From Paludibacteraceae bacterium (lineage in GTDB: Bacteria > Bacteroidota > Bacteroidia > Bacteroidales > Paludibacteraceae), in assembly GCA_024399545.1 (NCBI GenBank), contig JAKSNS010000029.1, forward strand, positions 1 to 32,470: 32,470 nucleotides of DNA. Direction: 5' to 3'. This document shows positions 6,183 through 13,711 of the stretch, piece after piece. The first letter of the stretch is position 1, and the number at the start of each line of letters is the position of its first letter. The translations under genes and the position numbers were made by a program. The notes below the pieces were generated by a model that had not been told where the DNA came from, searched no databases, and saw only the letters and a list, made by a program, of their open reading frames with translations.

Positions 6183-8444
6183 TCATAAATTTTTTTCCTT
6201 AATTTTGCGTCTATATCCTTTACCCAATTGATTGACATAGTAATCTTTTGTCCCGACAGGTACGTATATTGTTTTTAATTGTTCACATCCAAAAAAAGAC
6301 CACTTATTTATTGTGGCATTCCTTGACAATATCGTCACTGTTTTTAGATTTCTACAACCACAAAAAGCCCAAAATCCAATTGTATCTATACTATTCGGGA
6401 AAGTAATCTCAACCAAACTGGTACAATTTTCGAATGCATCCTCTCCTATAATTTTCAAACTATTCGGAAGAGTAATTTCAACCAAACTGCTACAATTTAG
6501 AAATGCTCCTTCACAAATTGTTTCCAAACTATTCGGAAGAGTAATTTTGGCCAAATTAGCACACTCTTGAAACGCACCGATCCCTATCGTTTCCACGCTA
6601 TTAGGAAGAGTAATTTCAACCAAACTGGTGCAATCTTCGAAAGTACGGTACTTTATACTACTAACACCGTTATGTATTATAGCCTTTTCCAAACTTTCGC
6701 ATTTTGAAAATGCACCTTTTCCAATTTCATTTACAGTAGATGGTACTACAACAGAAGTAATATCACTGATACAGAAAGCATAATTAATAATGTAATTTGT
6801 TCCATAAGGAATGACATATTTACCATTATAATTATACGGAATTTTCAACTGAACGACATCAAATGGAGTAGGCAAATCTTCCTCTGAACCCCAATCTAAT
6901 GTTAGTATTTTAATCTGCGAAAAAGAAAATAATATTATACTGATTATTATTATCAGTTTCTTAGCTATTTTGCACATGTTCCAGGTTGAAACACCATCTT
7001 TCTTCAGACGCAAACTACTATACAACAACATAAGTAGTAACAGCACAAAAAAATCAAACATTCCAATATAGATGTATTCCAAGCCAAATACCCACGCCCA
7101 ATTAGCACAAATTTCAGGTATCCAAGCAATTAAGCTTAACGATATTAGTAAAACATACAATCCCTTCTTTTCCCATCTCAATATCATTGAATTACCAATC
7201 AGTAATGATATTAACAAAGAGGCCAGAGAAATGGAACAGAATAAATATCTATACGTTCTTGACAAATGTATCATAACGACACCAAGCACAATCAAAGACA
7301 ACAGACTGACAATCTGAATTCCATACAGCACTATATTCGTCACTATATGTCTTTCTTCATATCTTTGCGTATATCGCGCAACCAGTGAATGTAACAACCC
7401 TCGCTTCTTTTGTTCATCAGGCACCACTTCATCTATAGGTTTTGCATCTTCTATACGTGTCTCATCATCTTTGTTTGCATTATCTGAAGTGCCTGAATAT
7501 TCTTTATTCCTGAATTCATTTGACTTTAACTCTGGCAGTTCGTTCACAAATTCCTTCACACTTTGTTGTCGATCCTTAAACTTAGGCGACATGGCCTTGA
7601 TTATGACTTTTGCAACCTTTTTTGACACCGAATATCTGTTAAGAGAATCTTTTATAAACCCTTCATCATTCACCAAATCCGGAGACGTAGGAGGCGTTTC
7701 TCCTGTCAGCAACTTGTACATTGTTGCGCCAAGCGCATAGACATCTATAGTTGGACGGAATTGCGCAGAGGCTGTGCCATTGGACTGCTCAACAGGAGCA
7801 TAACCTGCTGTTCCATACCCCACTGTCGTTGATGTCTCTGGAGTTCCATTGTCACTGAAATGCTTGCTGAGTCCGAAATCTATCAGGAAAATATGTCCAT
7901 CTGAACTTCTGCGCATGATGTTGCCTGGTTTCAGGTCAAGATGAAGCATCTTCTGTTCCTCATGCATGTATATCAGAGCATCTGCAACTTTTCTTATTAT
8001 ATCTACAACCTCGTTTTCCGTAAGTTTATTATGTTTGATGTATTCATTCAGGTTCTCACCATCAACATAATCCATGACATAATAGTACGTGCCGTTCGCT
8101 TCAATGAAGTCAATGACACGCACTATGTTCTGATGTTTCATCTTTGCCAGATTTCCTGCTTCCGACCTGAACTTTTGGGCATAGTTGTACGACAACGAAC
8201 CGCTGCTGATTCCCGTCACGCTGCCGGATTCAGTACGGCCATTAAGTTCTTTCATGAAGAACTCCTTGACCGCCTTCGGTTGTGGAAATTCATAGCGTTC
8301 TTCGCCAAAAGACCCCTTGACCATAGTGAACGCTTTAACTTTATATGTAATGCCAAAAGAGCCTTGCCCAAGTATTTTGGTCACTATGTATGTAATCCTC
8401 TTACCACATAGTTTCGTTCCTATGGTTAATGTTGGTTGCGACAT
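6183..8444 (-). CDS. Receptor-type Ser/Thr kinase with membrane helices and BspA-like LRR domain
   Basis: A 753-residue receptor kinase. The N-terminal kinase domain (about 20-300) is intact: GQGSFG (26-31), Lys60, Glu95, HLDLKPGN (168-175), DFG (189-191), GYAPVEQ. An acidic linker is followed by a hydrophobic region (about 375-520) with five or six membrane helices. The C-terminus (about 560-745) has around six LRR_5/BspA repeats of the type ITLPNSVETIGIGAFQECANL. Topology by inference: kinase in the cytoplasm, LRR region outside, so an extracytoplasmic ligand could control phosphorylation. It starts MSQPTLTIG, like the other kinases. It lies 147 bp after the small kinase and 26 bp before LytTR. 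It shares a 626-bp identical segment with the tandem kinase gene. Confidence 0.93.
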   Translation of the reverse strand: MSQPTLTIGTKLCGKRITYIVTKILGQGSFGITYKVKAFTMVKGSFGEERYEFPQPKAVKEFFMKELNGRTESGSVTGISSGSLSYNYAQKFRSEAGNLAKMKHQNIVRVIDFIEANGTYYYVMDYVDGENLNEYIKHNKLTENEVVDIIRKVADALIYMHEEQKMLHLDLKPGNIMRRSSDGHIFLIDFGLSKHFSDNGTPETSTTVGYGTAGYAPVEQSNGTASAQFRPTIDVYALGATMYKLLTGETPPTSPDLVNDEGFIKDSLNRYSVSKKVAKVIIKAMSPKFKDRQQSVKEFVNELPELKSNEFRNKEYSGTSDNANKDDETRIEDAKPIDEVVPDEQKKRGLLHSLVARYTQRYEERHIVTNIVLYGIQIVSLLSLIVLGVVMIHLSRTYRYLFCSISLASLLISLLIGNSMILRWEKKGLYVLLISLSLIAWIPEICANWAWVFGLEYIYIGMFDFFVLLLLMLLYSSLRLKKDGVSTWNMCKIAKKLIIIISIILFSFSQIKILTLDWGSEEDLPTPFDVVQLKIPYNYNGKYVIPYGTNYIINYAFCISDITSVVVPSTVNEIGKGAFSKCESLEKAIIHNGVSSIKYRTFEDCTSLVEITLPNSVETIGIGAFQECANLAKITLPNSLETICEGAFLNCSSLVEITLPNSLKIIGEDAFENCTSLVEITFPNSIDTIGFWAFCGCRNLKTVTILSRNATINKWSFFGCEQLKTIYVPVGTKDYYVNQLGKGYRRKIKEKNL
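7684..8309. repeat. 626-bp perfect direct repeat, copy 2 (LRR kinase gene)
   Basis: Identical by direct comparison to 375-1000. The right-hand part (8255-8342) is also identical to bases 1-88, within the second kinase of the tandem gene. Such absence even of silent changes points to recent duplication or gene conversion. Confidence 0.9.
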
Positions 8445-8591
8445 ACTAATCTAAATATTTAAATCACACAATTAAATTCATACTATCCATAAATTTCATA
8501 AACCTGTTTTTGCTTTTCCATCGTTCAATTTTGCATTTCCACATACAATTATTACTGTATAGAATGACACATTAACTCAGAACTATTGCTA

Positions 8592-9515
8592 TTAATATAG
8601 TCCATTTACAAATTCCCTCACGCTCTGCTGTCTATCCCTAACCTTAGGCGACATCGCCTTGATTATGACTCTTGCAATCCGCTTAGATACGTGGTATCTG
8701 TTCAAAAGAGAATCTTTTATATAGTCATCATCATTTATCAGATCTGAAGACGTAGGTGGTGTTTCTCCTGTCAGCAATTTGTACATCGTTGCAGCAAGCG
8801 CATAAATGTCCAGTGTGGGACTGAATAGTGAGGATGCCTTGCCAACTGTCTGCTCTACAGGTCTGTATGAATTGTTGCCTAAACCTATTGAAAAATCACA
8901 CACATCAATACCACTTAAATAATTACCGAGTCCGATATCTATCAAGAAAATATGTCCATCCGAACTTCTGCGCATTATGTTGCCTGGTTTCAAATCAAGA
9001 TGAAGCATCTCCTGTTCCTCATGCATGTACATCAGGGCATCTGCAACTTCCCTGATTATGCAGACAACCTCGTTTTCCGTAAGTTTGTTATGTCTGATGT
9101 ATTCATTCAGATTTTCACCATCAACATAATCCATGACGTAATAGTACGTGTTGTTCGCTTCAATGAAATCTATGACACGCACTATGTTCGGATGTTTCAT
9201 TTTTGCCAAGTTTCCTGCCTCCGACCTGAACTTCTGTGCAAAGTTGTACGACAGCGAACCGCTGCTGATTCCTGTAACGCTGCCAGATTCAGTACGTCCA
9301 TTCTGTTCTTTCATGAAGAACTCCTTGACAGCCTTGGATTGTGGAAAATCATAGCGTTCTTCTCCAAATGCCCTTCGTATCATGGTAAAGGCTTTGACTT
9401 TATATGTGATGCAGAAAGAGCCTTGTCCAAGTATCTGAATCACTTTGTAAGCAACGTTATTATTCTCGCAGCATAACTCTGTACCAATAGTTAATGTTGT
9501 TTGTGACATATTCAT
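8592..9515 (-). CDS. Small Ser/Thr kinase with altered glycine loop and DFG motif
   Basis: A 307-residue soluble kinase of the same family, kinase domain only. Lys64, HLDLKPGN (172-179) and the YYYVMDYVDGE hinge are kept. Three usual features differ. The glycine loop reads GQGSFC (30-35), so the third Gly is Cys. DFG reads DIG (193-195). The activation segment is rewritten, with SYRPVEQ where its paralogues have GYAPVEQ. The catalytic Asp, metal Asp and Lys remain, so activity is possible but may be reduced or differently regulated. Its N-terminus (ELC.ENNNVAYKVIQILGQGSF) matches the second kinase of the tandem gene better than the LRR kinase. The start is 9515, or 9509 by analogy with MSQ starts. 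It is the first kinase of the unit running to 5060. Confidence 0.9.
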   Translation of the reverse strand: MNMSQTTLTIGTELCCENNNVAYKVIQILGQGSFCITYKVKAFTMIRRAFGEERYDFPQSKAVKEFFMKEQNGRTESGSVTGISSGSLSYNFAQKFRSEAGNLAKMKHPNIVRVIDFIEANNTYYYVMDYVDGENLNEYIRHNKLTENEVVCIIREVADALMYMHEEQEMLHLDLKPGNIMRRSSDGHIFLIDIGLGNYLSGIDVCDFSIGLGNNSYRPVEQTVGKASSLFSPTLDIYALAATMYKLLTGETPPTSSDLINDDDYIKDSLLNRYHVSKRIARVIIKAMSPKVRDRQQSVREFVNGLY

Positions 9516-9522
9516 CGTATTC

Positions 9523-9741
9523 TTAATCCCCTACCAAGCTATAGTCTTCTGAATCATATAATTTGAAGTGATTCTCGTAATCACATTCCATATAATAAGA
9601 CTGATTAACACATGCTGGGATAGTCATCCAATTTGACCCTATGTATGTTGGCACAAAATTAAACGTGTGTTCCAAAACAATTTGTGCGTTTACATTCATT
9701 GCAAACAGAAAGACACAGATAAACAGTAGATCCTTTTTCAT
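9523..9741 (-). CDS. Short secreted protein, probable truncated remnant
   Basis: A 72-residue frame with a clear signal peptide (MKKDLLFICVFLFAMNVNAQ). The mature part opens IVLEHTFNFVPTYIGSNW and stops after KLYDSEDYSLVGD. This opening resembles the start of larger secreted or C-terminally sorted Bacteroidales proteins (the KLYDSEDYSL phrase normally continues), so the frame is probably the 5' remnant of a longer gene. It ends 7 bp before the kinase start and may only serve as an upstream leader for it. No family call is made. Confidence 0.5.
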   Translation of the reverse strand: MKKDLLFICVFLFAMNVNAQIVLEHTFNFVPTYIGSNWMTIPACVNQSYYMECDYENHFKLYDSEDYSLVGD

Positions 9742-9822
9742 ATTTGTATTTAAATAATTGATTATATCGTAATGGTATAAGTTGTGCGCAATTTTTAGAC
9801 CGTTTTTGCAAAAAACTGAGTC

Positions 9823-10092
9823 TTATAAATACAAAAAACGCAGCCCGCAATTGTCATCCTTTTCTCGAAGGTTCTGGTAAACCCATGTGACAAGAATGAC
9901 AACGTAGCCTGCGCCGATATGTATAACAGCACTCCAAAGAGTGCATGAATATACATACACCACAGACATCCATTGAACCATCTTATCTCGGGTCACATAA
10001 AAATTTACCAGATTTTCGAGAACCGAAACAAGCGTCAAGTGAACGCCTATAAATATGTCTGCTTTCCCACCCCCGAATGAGACACTCCCCAT
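9823..10092 (-). CDS. Small membrane protein of unknown function
   Basis: An 89-residue protein with two likely membrane helices (about 12-35 and 42-70, the latter VVYVYSCTLWSAVIHIGAGYVVILVTW) and a charged tail NLREKDDN. A full-consensus promoter ends about 20 bp before the ATG, which supports expression. Small size with two helices is seen in holin-like and toxin-like proteins among many others; nothing here decides between them. It precedes the signalling island on the same strand, separated from the next frame by about 80 bp without a clear terminator, so read-through into the kinase unit is possible. Confidence 0.6.
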   Translation of the reverse strand: MGSVSFGGGKADIFIGVHLTLVSVLENLVNFYVTRDKMVQWMSVVYVYSCTLWSAVIHIGAGYVVILVTWVYQNLREKDDNCGLRFLYL

Positions 10093-10111
10093 AGGCGCAG
10101 GTTTGCGACTG

Positions 10112-10143
10112 CAAAGGTAGATAAAATTTATGACGTGGACAAA
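10112..10143 (-). promoter_or_regulatory. Full-consensus Bacteroidota promoter
   Basis: On the minus strand TTTG (complement of 10140-10143), 20 bp, then TACCTTTG (complement of 10112-10119): a perfect match to TTTG-N19/21-TAnnTTTG. It drives the small membrane protein at 10092 and possibly the kinase unit beyond it. Confidence 0.85.
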
Positions 10144-10205
10144 CGTTTCGGAAAGTTTTTTTGAGAGATGCTTTTGAAGCCGTGTTCTCTTACCATCACT
10201 ACAGT

Positions 10206-10261
10206 ATTACTCGACCATCGCTCACGATTCTCCACGAATTCTTGTACGATGGTCGAGTAAT
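10206..10261. repeat. 15-bp perfect inverted repeat
   Basis: ATTACTCGACCATCG (10206-10220) is repeated in reverse complement at 10247-10261 with a 26-bp spacer. There is no T tract. It lies between the divergent small-gene promoter and the left end of the IS630 element, next to the remnant of the ATPase gene. Its role is unknown. Confidence 0.6.
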
Positions 10262-10439
10262 GGTGCTGTTCTCCTCGAAGGAACAGAACTATGAAGGCAG
10301 GAATAATTTCGGAATTACTAGTAGTCTGTAAAGTCTAAAAGGTCACTGTCAGTATAAGTGTTGTGAAAGCATCTATTGTTGACGACATTTTAGGAAGTAA
10401 AAAACTTTTATAACGCACTAAAAAAACCAAGGCAAAAGA

Positions 10440-10471
10440 CTTGTGTATGTCAAAAATTTTTCGTATCTTTG
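10440..10471 (+). promoter_or_regulatory. Promoter of the IS630 transposase
   Basis: CTTG (10440-10443), 20 bp, then TATCTTTG (10464-10471). The -7 box is perfect and the -33 box matches at 3/4. It is followed about 30 bp later by the ATG at 10502. Confidence 0.7.
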
Positions 10472-10501
10472 TGGTTGAAAATCAAAAGATTACATTCAAC
10501 C

Positions 10502-11637
10502 ATGCAAGGTCGTAAATACATCGTGAACCTCTCATCGGAAGAGTTGGCAAAACTCATTTCTGTAGTATCAAAAGGGACATGTGCAGCCCGTACGATAAAA
10601 CGCGCTCAGATACTGCTCAAGCTCAACAGTAGCGCCAAACACCTATACAAGATAGAAGAACTTTCCTCCCTGCTGGACATATCCAGTAAGAACATCTATC
10701 GAATCCTAAATGATTACCGGGACAGGGGGATAGACTGCATCTATCGCAAAAAGCGTGAAACACCTCCAGTGGAGAGCAAGGTCACAGGCGAAGTGGAAGC
10801 ACACCTGATCGCTATGGCCTGTCATAATCCCCCAGAAGGGTATTGCAGATGGACATTACGTCTATTGTCAGAAAGGATGGTACAGATGAATTACATAGAC
10901 AATATCAGTCACACGACAGTGGGTAAAATCTTGAAAAAGAATTGTCTCAAGCCACACCTTGTAGAGAAATGGTGCATCCCCAAGGAGCAGAGTGCCGATT
11001 TCGCCGCTTGCATGGAGGATGTGCTGGAAGTCTATAGCCGTCCGTATGACGGACGCTATCCTGTTGTCTGTATGGACAAAAAACCCTACAGTTGCTGGCT
11101 GATGCCCGCCAAGGACACCGCAAGAAGAACGGGTCTCTCATCCAGGACAGTGAATACGTCCGCAATGGCACTTGCAGCATTTTCCTTTTTACGGAGCCTC
11201 TTGCTGGCTATCGCCATGCGAAGGCATTGGAGCACAGGACAAAAACGGATTGGACCAGGCAAATGAAATGGCTCGCTGACGAAGTTTATCCTGATGCGGA
11301 GAAGATAATCATGGTATGTGACGATCTCAACACCCATGACAAGAGCTCCTTCTACGAGGCATTCCCGCCTGCGGAAGCGCTAAGGCTCGCCAGAAGATTC
11401 GAGTTCCACTATACGCCTAAGCATGGGAGTTGGCTGGATATAGCGGAAATTGAGTTGTCCGCACTGTCTAAGCAATGCCTTGGCAAGCGAAGGATAGACA
11501 ATCTGGAAGACTTGAACTCCGAAATAGAGAAATGGCACACAGACAGGAATGCAATGCAGAAGGGAGTGAACTGGCAATTCACTACAGACGATGCCCGAAT
11601 CAAACTCAAACATTTATATCCTATTGTGACCTTTTAG
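10502..11637 (+). pseudogene. IS630-family transposase, frameshifted
   Basis: DDE transposase of IS630. The N-terminal part (10502 to about 11089) has a helix-turn-helix region (IEELSSLLDISSKNIYRILNDY), then reaches the first catalytic Asp in VVCMDKKPY. The rest continues in the -1 frame as QLLADARQG..., with the second Asp in VCDDLNTH and the catalytic Glu in WLDIAEIE. The family motif is normally MDEKPYQLLADARQG. Inserting one C after TAC (near 11089) restores KPYQL exactly, so a one-base deletion is the simplest reading. MDK for MDE is an additional change beside the catalytic Asp. ATG 10502 is preferred over the upstream TTG. Without the correction, the first frame ends at 11266 and lacks two of three catalytic residues. 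Confidence 0.88.
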
Positions 11638-11653
11638 ACTTTACAGACTACTA

Positions 11654-11881
11654 GTAAAGCAAGAGGGTGAGATAACCGCCATAGAAGTTAAATCATCTAT
11701 GACTTACAATCCGGGGTTTGAGGATATGATACGCAAACTGCCTGAGTGGATAAATACACCTGTTTCCCGTCTGGCAATCGTGTACAGTGGTGATTTCGAG
11801 AATCTGGTTGGTCAAGTTGCCTTGGTTAATTATCGAAACCCGCCGCAGTTGTTGAATATCACAGGTTTTATCCGTCAATAA
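11654..11881 (+). pseudogene. 3' remnant of DUF4143-type AAA ATPase, split by IS630
   Basis: After the IS the frame reads VKQEGEITAIEVKSSMTYNPGFEDMIRKLP and ends FIRQ-stop. The IEVKSS.TYNPGF pattern is the C-terminal nuclease-like DUF4143 end of the widespread archaeal-type/Bacteroidota AAA ATPases. Reading across the precise IS excision joins this to KAGIISELL encoded at about 10294-10320, so the insertion split this frame. No ATPase domain is found upstream, so most of the gene was already lost or was deleted later. Confidence 0.75.
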
Positions 11882-12179
11882 ATTGGGGATTGTAATTTAT
11901 TACCGCTATTTTGACAATAACAGCCAACACTGTTTTCCAAGTAGGTAAGTAGTTATTCCTTTGCCAGGCACTTTGTATCAGGCTACTAATCGCCTGTTTT
12001 TACAAGCAGGATGGTATTGCCTTACAAACAAATAATAATCCAAGTTAATTGTATAGCAAGTAATTATACACATGCGAAACTTGAGAACTTAATTAAAAGA
12101 ACCCCCTTTAGTTAGAAAGACAATCAATAATCTGTCAACTTTTTCAGGGAAAGACATACGACAATTTTGCAATAAAATT
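11882..12179. other. Gene-free stretch upstream of the DUF3987 promoter
   Basis: AT-rich sequence with no supported open frame, RNA gene or strong hairpin. A short CCTG...CAGG pairing near 11992-12010 and an imperfect ACAATTTT/AAAATT.TTGT dyad at about 12159-12184, just ahead of the promoter, are the only symmetric elements seen. Confidence 0.5.
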
Positions 12180-12211
12180 CTTGTCAGTCTCAGATTTTTT
12201 CATTACCTTTG
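12180..12211 (+). promoter_or_regulatory. Promoter of the DUF3987 gene
   Basis: CTTG (12180-12183), 20 bp, then TACCTTTG (12204-12211). The leader of about 80 bp contains the perfect palindrome TTTTACCGGTAAAA at 12236-12249, a plausible operator. Confidence 0.75.
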
Positions 12212-12300
12212 CACCGTGTTTATTTACCCCTGCTTTTTTACCGGTAAAATCTCACGATTAACCGAGAGCAGGACATTGTTTAATTTAACTCATTAAATCT

Positions 12301-13593
12301 ATGTCCAAAAACATTTTTGGCAGCGTCGCATCAACCGAAAATTTCCCATTGATGCCCGCTAAACTCCCTTCGCTCATCTCTTTGCTGACGAAGAACGTCC
12401 CTGAATCCTGCCGCCCTGCCGTGGCAAATGCGGTCTTCCCCGCACTCGGAACGCTTGTCTCCGACGTGCGCTTTGACCTCATCGACGGCTCGCAGGACAA
12501 AGAGCCGAACTTCATGTGCGTCCTGATGGCGAAGCAGTCTTCCGGCAAGTCTGCCGTTAACGCACCGATCAAGTTCATCCTTGACCGCATTAACCAACGT
12601 GACAAGGTCAACCGTCTCCGCGAGAAGGAGTGGCTCGCCGCAGTGAACTCGTGCAGTTCGCGTCAGGCCAAACCCGAACACCCAGACGACCTTGTCATCC
12701 AGATTCTCAGCGATGACATGACCAACGCCGCCTTCGTACGCCGCCTTGCTGATGCCCGTGGACGCTACATCTACACCAAGATGGACGAACTTGAGCTCCT
12801 CAACAACCTCCGTACCTCTGGCACCAAGGACGTTGGCAAAATCATCCGCCTCGCCTTTGACAATGCCGAGTATGGTCAGGAACGTGTCAGCTTCAATGCC
12901 GTAACCGACCGTGTGCCAGTGCGTTGGAACTGGAATGCCTCTGCCACTATCCAGAAGGGTATGGAGTTCTTCCACAGCCGTCTGGTGGATGGCACGCTCT
13001 CCCGCATCAACCTCTGCACAATCGTCCGTGAGCGTGGCGCAGAGTTCCGCTATCTGCCTTACGACCAGTCGTTTGCCGATAGCCTCAAACCGTTCCTCGA
13101 CAATCTTGAAAGCACCCATGGGCATCTCCAATGTGACGAGGCTTTCCGCATGGCTGAACGTCTCCATCGCAAATGTATGGACATCAGCCTCCAGTGCGAC
13201 GACCTTGTCACTGAGGAACTTGCCTCGCGTGCTGTCACTATTGCCCACATGAAGGCAATTGTCCTCTACATTGCCAACGGCTGTCGTTGGGATGAGACAA
13301 TCGACCAGTTCTGCGAGTGGTCTTTGGACTACGATTTGGCTTGCAAAAGCCATTTCTTCGGTCGTCAGATTGCCATCGAGCAGTCACGCGAGATTGTCAC
13401 CACCCATCGTGGACCTGTCAATCTCCTCGCTTACCTGCCTGCCAATTTCACAAGGCAGGATCTTCTCAGCCTTCGTCTGAAGGTTGGAATGTCCGAGGAT
13501 TGCAGTCCAATTCTGCGAGTCTGGATTCGCCGGAAGTACATTTCCTACAACGAGTCAACGGGTTTCTACACACAACTCAGTAATTGTGCTTAA
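12301..13593 (+). CDS. DUF3987-family P-loop protein
   Basis: A 430-residue protein resembling DUF3987 proteins, which are common on Bacteroidales mobile elements and often lie next to DNA-primase-like genes. A Walker A-like AKQSSGKSA is near residue 75 and YIYTKMDELELL near residue 155 resembles a Walker B strand. The C-terminal part (about 340-430) looks helical and winged-helix-like (NFTRQDLLSLRLKVG). The gene stands alone, with its own promoter, an 80-bp leader and a terminator. It lacks the BT4734-like or VirE-N primase part usually found with DUF3987, so it may be a domesticated or isolated element gene. Its codons end in C much more often than those of its neighbours, suggesting different origin or strong expression. 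The exact activity is unknown. Confidence 0.75.
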   Translation: MSKNIFGSVASTENFPLMPAKLPSLISLLTKNVPESCRPAVANAVFPALGTLVSDVRFDLIDGSQDKEPNFMCVLMAKQSSGKSAVNAPIKFILDRINQRDKVNRLREKEWLAAVNSCSSRQAKPEHPDDLVIQILSDDMTNAAFVRRLADARGRYIYTKMDELELLNNLRTSGTKDVGKIIRLAFDNAEYGQERVSFNAVTDRVPVRWNWNASATIQKGMEFFHSRLVDGTLSRINLCTIVRERGAEFRYLPYDQSFADSLKPFLDNLESTHGHLQCDEAFRMAERLHRKCMDISLQCDDLVTEELASRAVTIAHMKAIVLYIANGCRWDETIDQFCEWSLDYDLACKSHFFGRQIAIEQSREIVTTHRGPVNLLAYLPANFTRQDLLSLRLKVGMSEDCSPILRVWIRRKYISYNESTGFYTQLSNCA

Positions 13594-13619
13594 AGAAACA
13601 GCTTTGTCCCGTCTATTAA

Positions 13620-13649
13620 GTCCACGGCAAACCGCCGTGGACTTTTTTT
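13620..13649 (+). terminator. Rho-independent terminator after the DUF3987 gene
   Basis: Perfect 9-bp stem GTCCACGGC / GCCGTGGAC (13620-13628, 13634-13642), 5-base loop, then seven T (13643-13649). Confidence 0.92.
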
Positions 13650-13659
13650 GCTGAAAAAC

Positions 13660-13690
13660 TTTGTCGTTTCAAAAAATTGTTGTAAATTTG
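13660..13690 (+). promoter_or_regulatory. Promoter of the first AAA/PD-(D/E)XK gene
   Basis: TTTG (13660-13663), 19 bp, TAAATTTG (13683-13690): a full consensus match. The segment from the terminator T tract through this promoter is similar in sequence and spacing to that before the paralogue at 26507. Confidence 0.85.
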
Positions 13691-13711
13691 CAGCGTCAAT
13701 GACAAACAGTT

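Larger units (their letters stand above)
10321..11651 (+). mobile_element. IS630-family insertion sequence, 1331 bp
   Basis: The terminal inverted repeats are perfect over 26 bp: 10321-10346 (starting GTAGTCTGTAAAG) and 11626-11651. The element is flanked by TA on both sides (10319-10320 and 11652-11653), the target duplication of the IS630/Tc1 superfamily. Removing it restores the sequence ATTACTAGTAAAG, a CTAG-type target. It holds one transposase gene with a frameshift. It is inserted in frame-readable sequence of a DUF4143-type ATPase remnant. Confidence 0.93.

Noticed and set aside
9659-9850. 63-aa minus-strand frame
   Set aside because: Out of frame with the signal-peptide gene it overlaps; low-complexity translation without family traits.
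10206-10261. Attachment site or terminator at the 15-bp inverted repeat
   Set aside because: No integrase, no second copy of an att core and no T tract.
11074-11100. Programmed -1 frameshift at the A6 tract of the IS630 transposase
   Set aside because: The phase does not give a canonical X-XXY-YYZ site, and slipping there yields KTLQL rather than the conserved KPYQL that a one-base deletion explains.
12331-13353. 340-aa minus-strand frame
   Set aside because: Antisense of the DUF3987 gene, left open by its C-ending codon bias; no promoter or recognisable domain.
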